NCBI GenBank assembly: GCA_028820215.1
Contig: JAPPKD010000177.1
Location: 1 to 5,744, forward strand
Origin: Spirochaetaceae bacterium
Lineage (GTDB): Bacteria > Spirochaetota > Spirochaetia > SZUA-6 > Bin103
Direction: 5' to 3'
DNA length: 5,744 nt
Below are positions 5,660 to 5,744 of the stretch, in pieces. The position numbers and the translations under genes were made by a program. Below the pieces are notes generated by a model. It was given only the letters and a program-made list of their open reading frames with translations, was not told the origin of the DNA and did no database searches. The number at the start of each line of letters is the position of its first letter. The first letter of the stretch is position 1.

Positions 5660-5744
5660 TTACAGGCGGTACAGCTCGCCGAACTTGGCTTCCAGGTAGT
5701 CCAGGAAGTAGCGCGCGTTCAGCGGCTCGCCGGTGACCCGCCGG
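5660..5744 (-). CDS. C-terminal end of an M32 family (Taq-type) metallocarboxypeptidase (partial)
   Basis: The minus strand from the right edge reads 27 codons to TAA at 5662-5660. The tail contains TGEPLNARYFLDYLEAK and ends GELYRL. This pattern (TG-x-PLN, an aromatic YL stretch, then a final LY-x-L) is typical of the C-terminus of M32 zinc carboxypeptidases such as thermostable carboxypeptidase 1, which remove C-terminal residues from peptides in the cytoplasm. The HEXXH zinc motif would lie outside the window, so the call rests on the tail alone. It is on the same strand as menA, 161 bp upstream of it. Confidence 0.6.
   Translation of the reverse strand, partial: RRVTGEPLNARYFLDYLEAKFGELYRL

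Overview
The window is about two-thirds G+C, and every gene I can support except one fragment at the left edge lies on the minus strand. Read in the direction of transcription (right to left), the order is: the 3' end of an M32 family metallocarboxypeptidase gene (5744-5660), menA (5498-4503), a 76-codon reading frame of doubtful status (4506-4276), a menE-type acyl-CoA ligase (4279-2840), an alpha-class carbonic anhydrase (2713-2006), and an ADP-ribosylglycohydrolase-fold protein with an extra C-terminal domain (2013-457). The left edge carries what looks like the last 24 codons of a plus-strand gene (2-76), so that gene and the minus-strand cluster converge.

Region by region. Positions 1-76 hold the gene tail. 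Positions 77-456 form a 380-bp convergent intergenic stretch with no convincing gene. It contains a sharp A+T-rich island (about 261-330, roughly 34% G+C), an 11-bp imperfect inverted repeat (385-433) and a 10-bp tandem duplication (430-449). Positions 457-2713 hold the glycohydrolase and carbonic anhydrase genes, which overlap by 8 bp and are probably translationally coupled. A 126-bp spacer separates them from menE. A 224-bp spacer between menE and menA is bridged by an open frame with an ATGA junction at one end and a GTGA junction at the other. A 161-bp spacer containing a GC-rich 8-bp hairpin separates menA from the M32 peptidase end.

Function. MenA (a membrane prenyltransferase) and MenE (o-succinylbenzoyl-CoA ligase) are two steps of the classical o-succinylbenzoate route to menaquinone, so the organism probably respires with menaquinone. 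The other men genes are not in the window. The carbonic anhydrase (CO2/bicarbonate interconversion) and the glycohydrolase-fold enzyme form a second sub-block whose link to menaquinone is not evident; co-transcription is inferred only from strand and spacing. The host is a high-G+C bacterium; the sequence alone does not fix the phylum. I see no CRISPR array, tRNA, rRNA, insertion sequence or phage gene.

The most unusual points are: the carbonic anhydrase keeps its zinc site and conserved cysteine pair but has no visible export signal and has Arg where the proton-shuttle His usually sits; the glycohydrolase-fold enzyme carries a roughly 150-residue C-terminal beta-rich domain; and the menA-menE spacer holds a possible coupled small gene. 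I found no clear evidence of a new multi-gene system.
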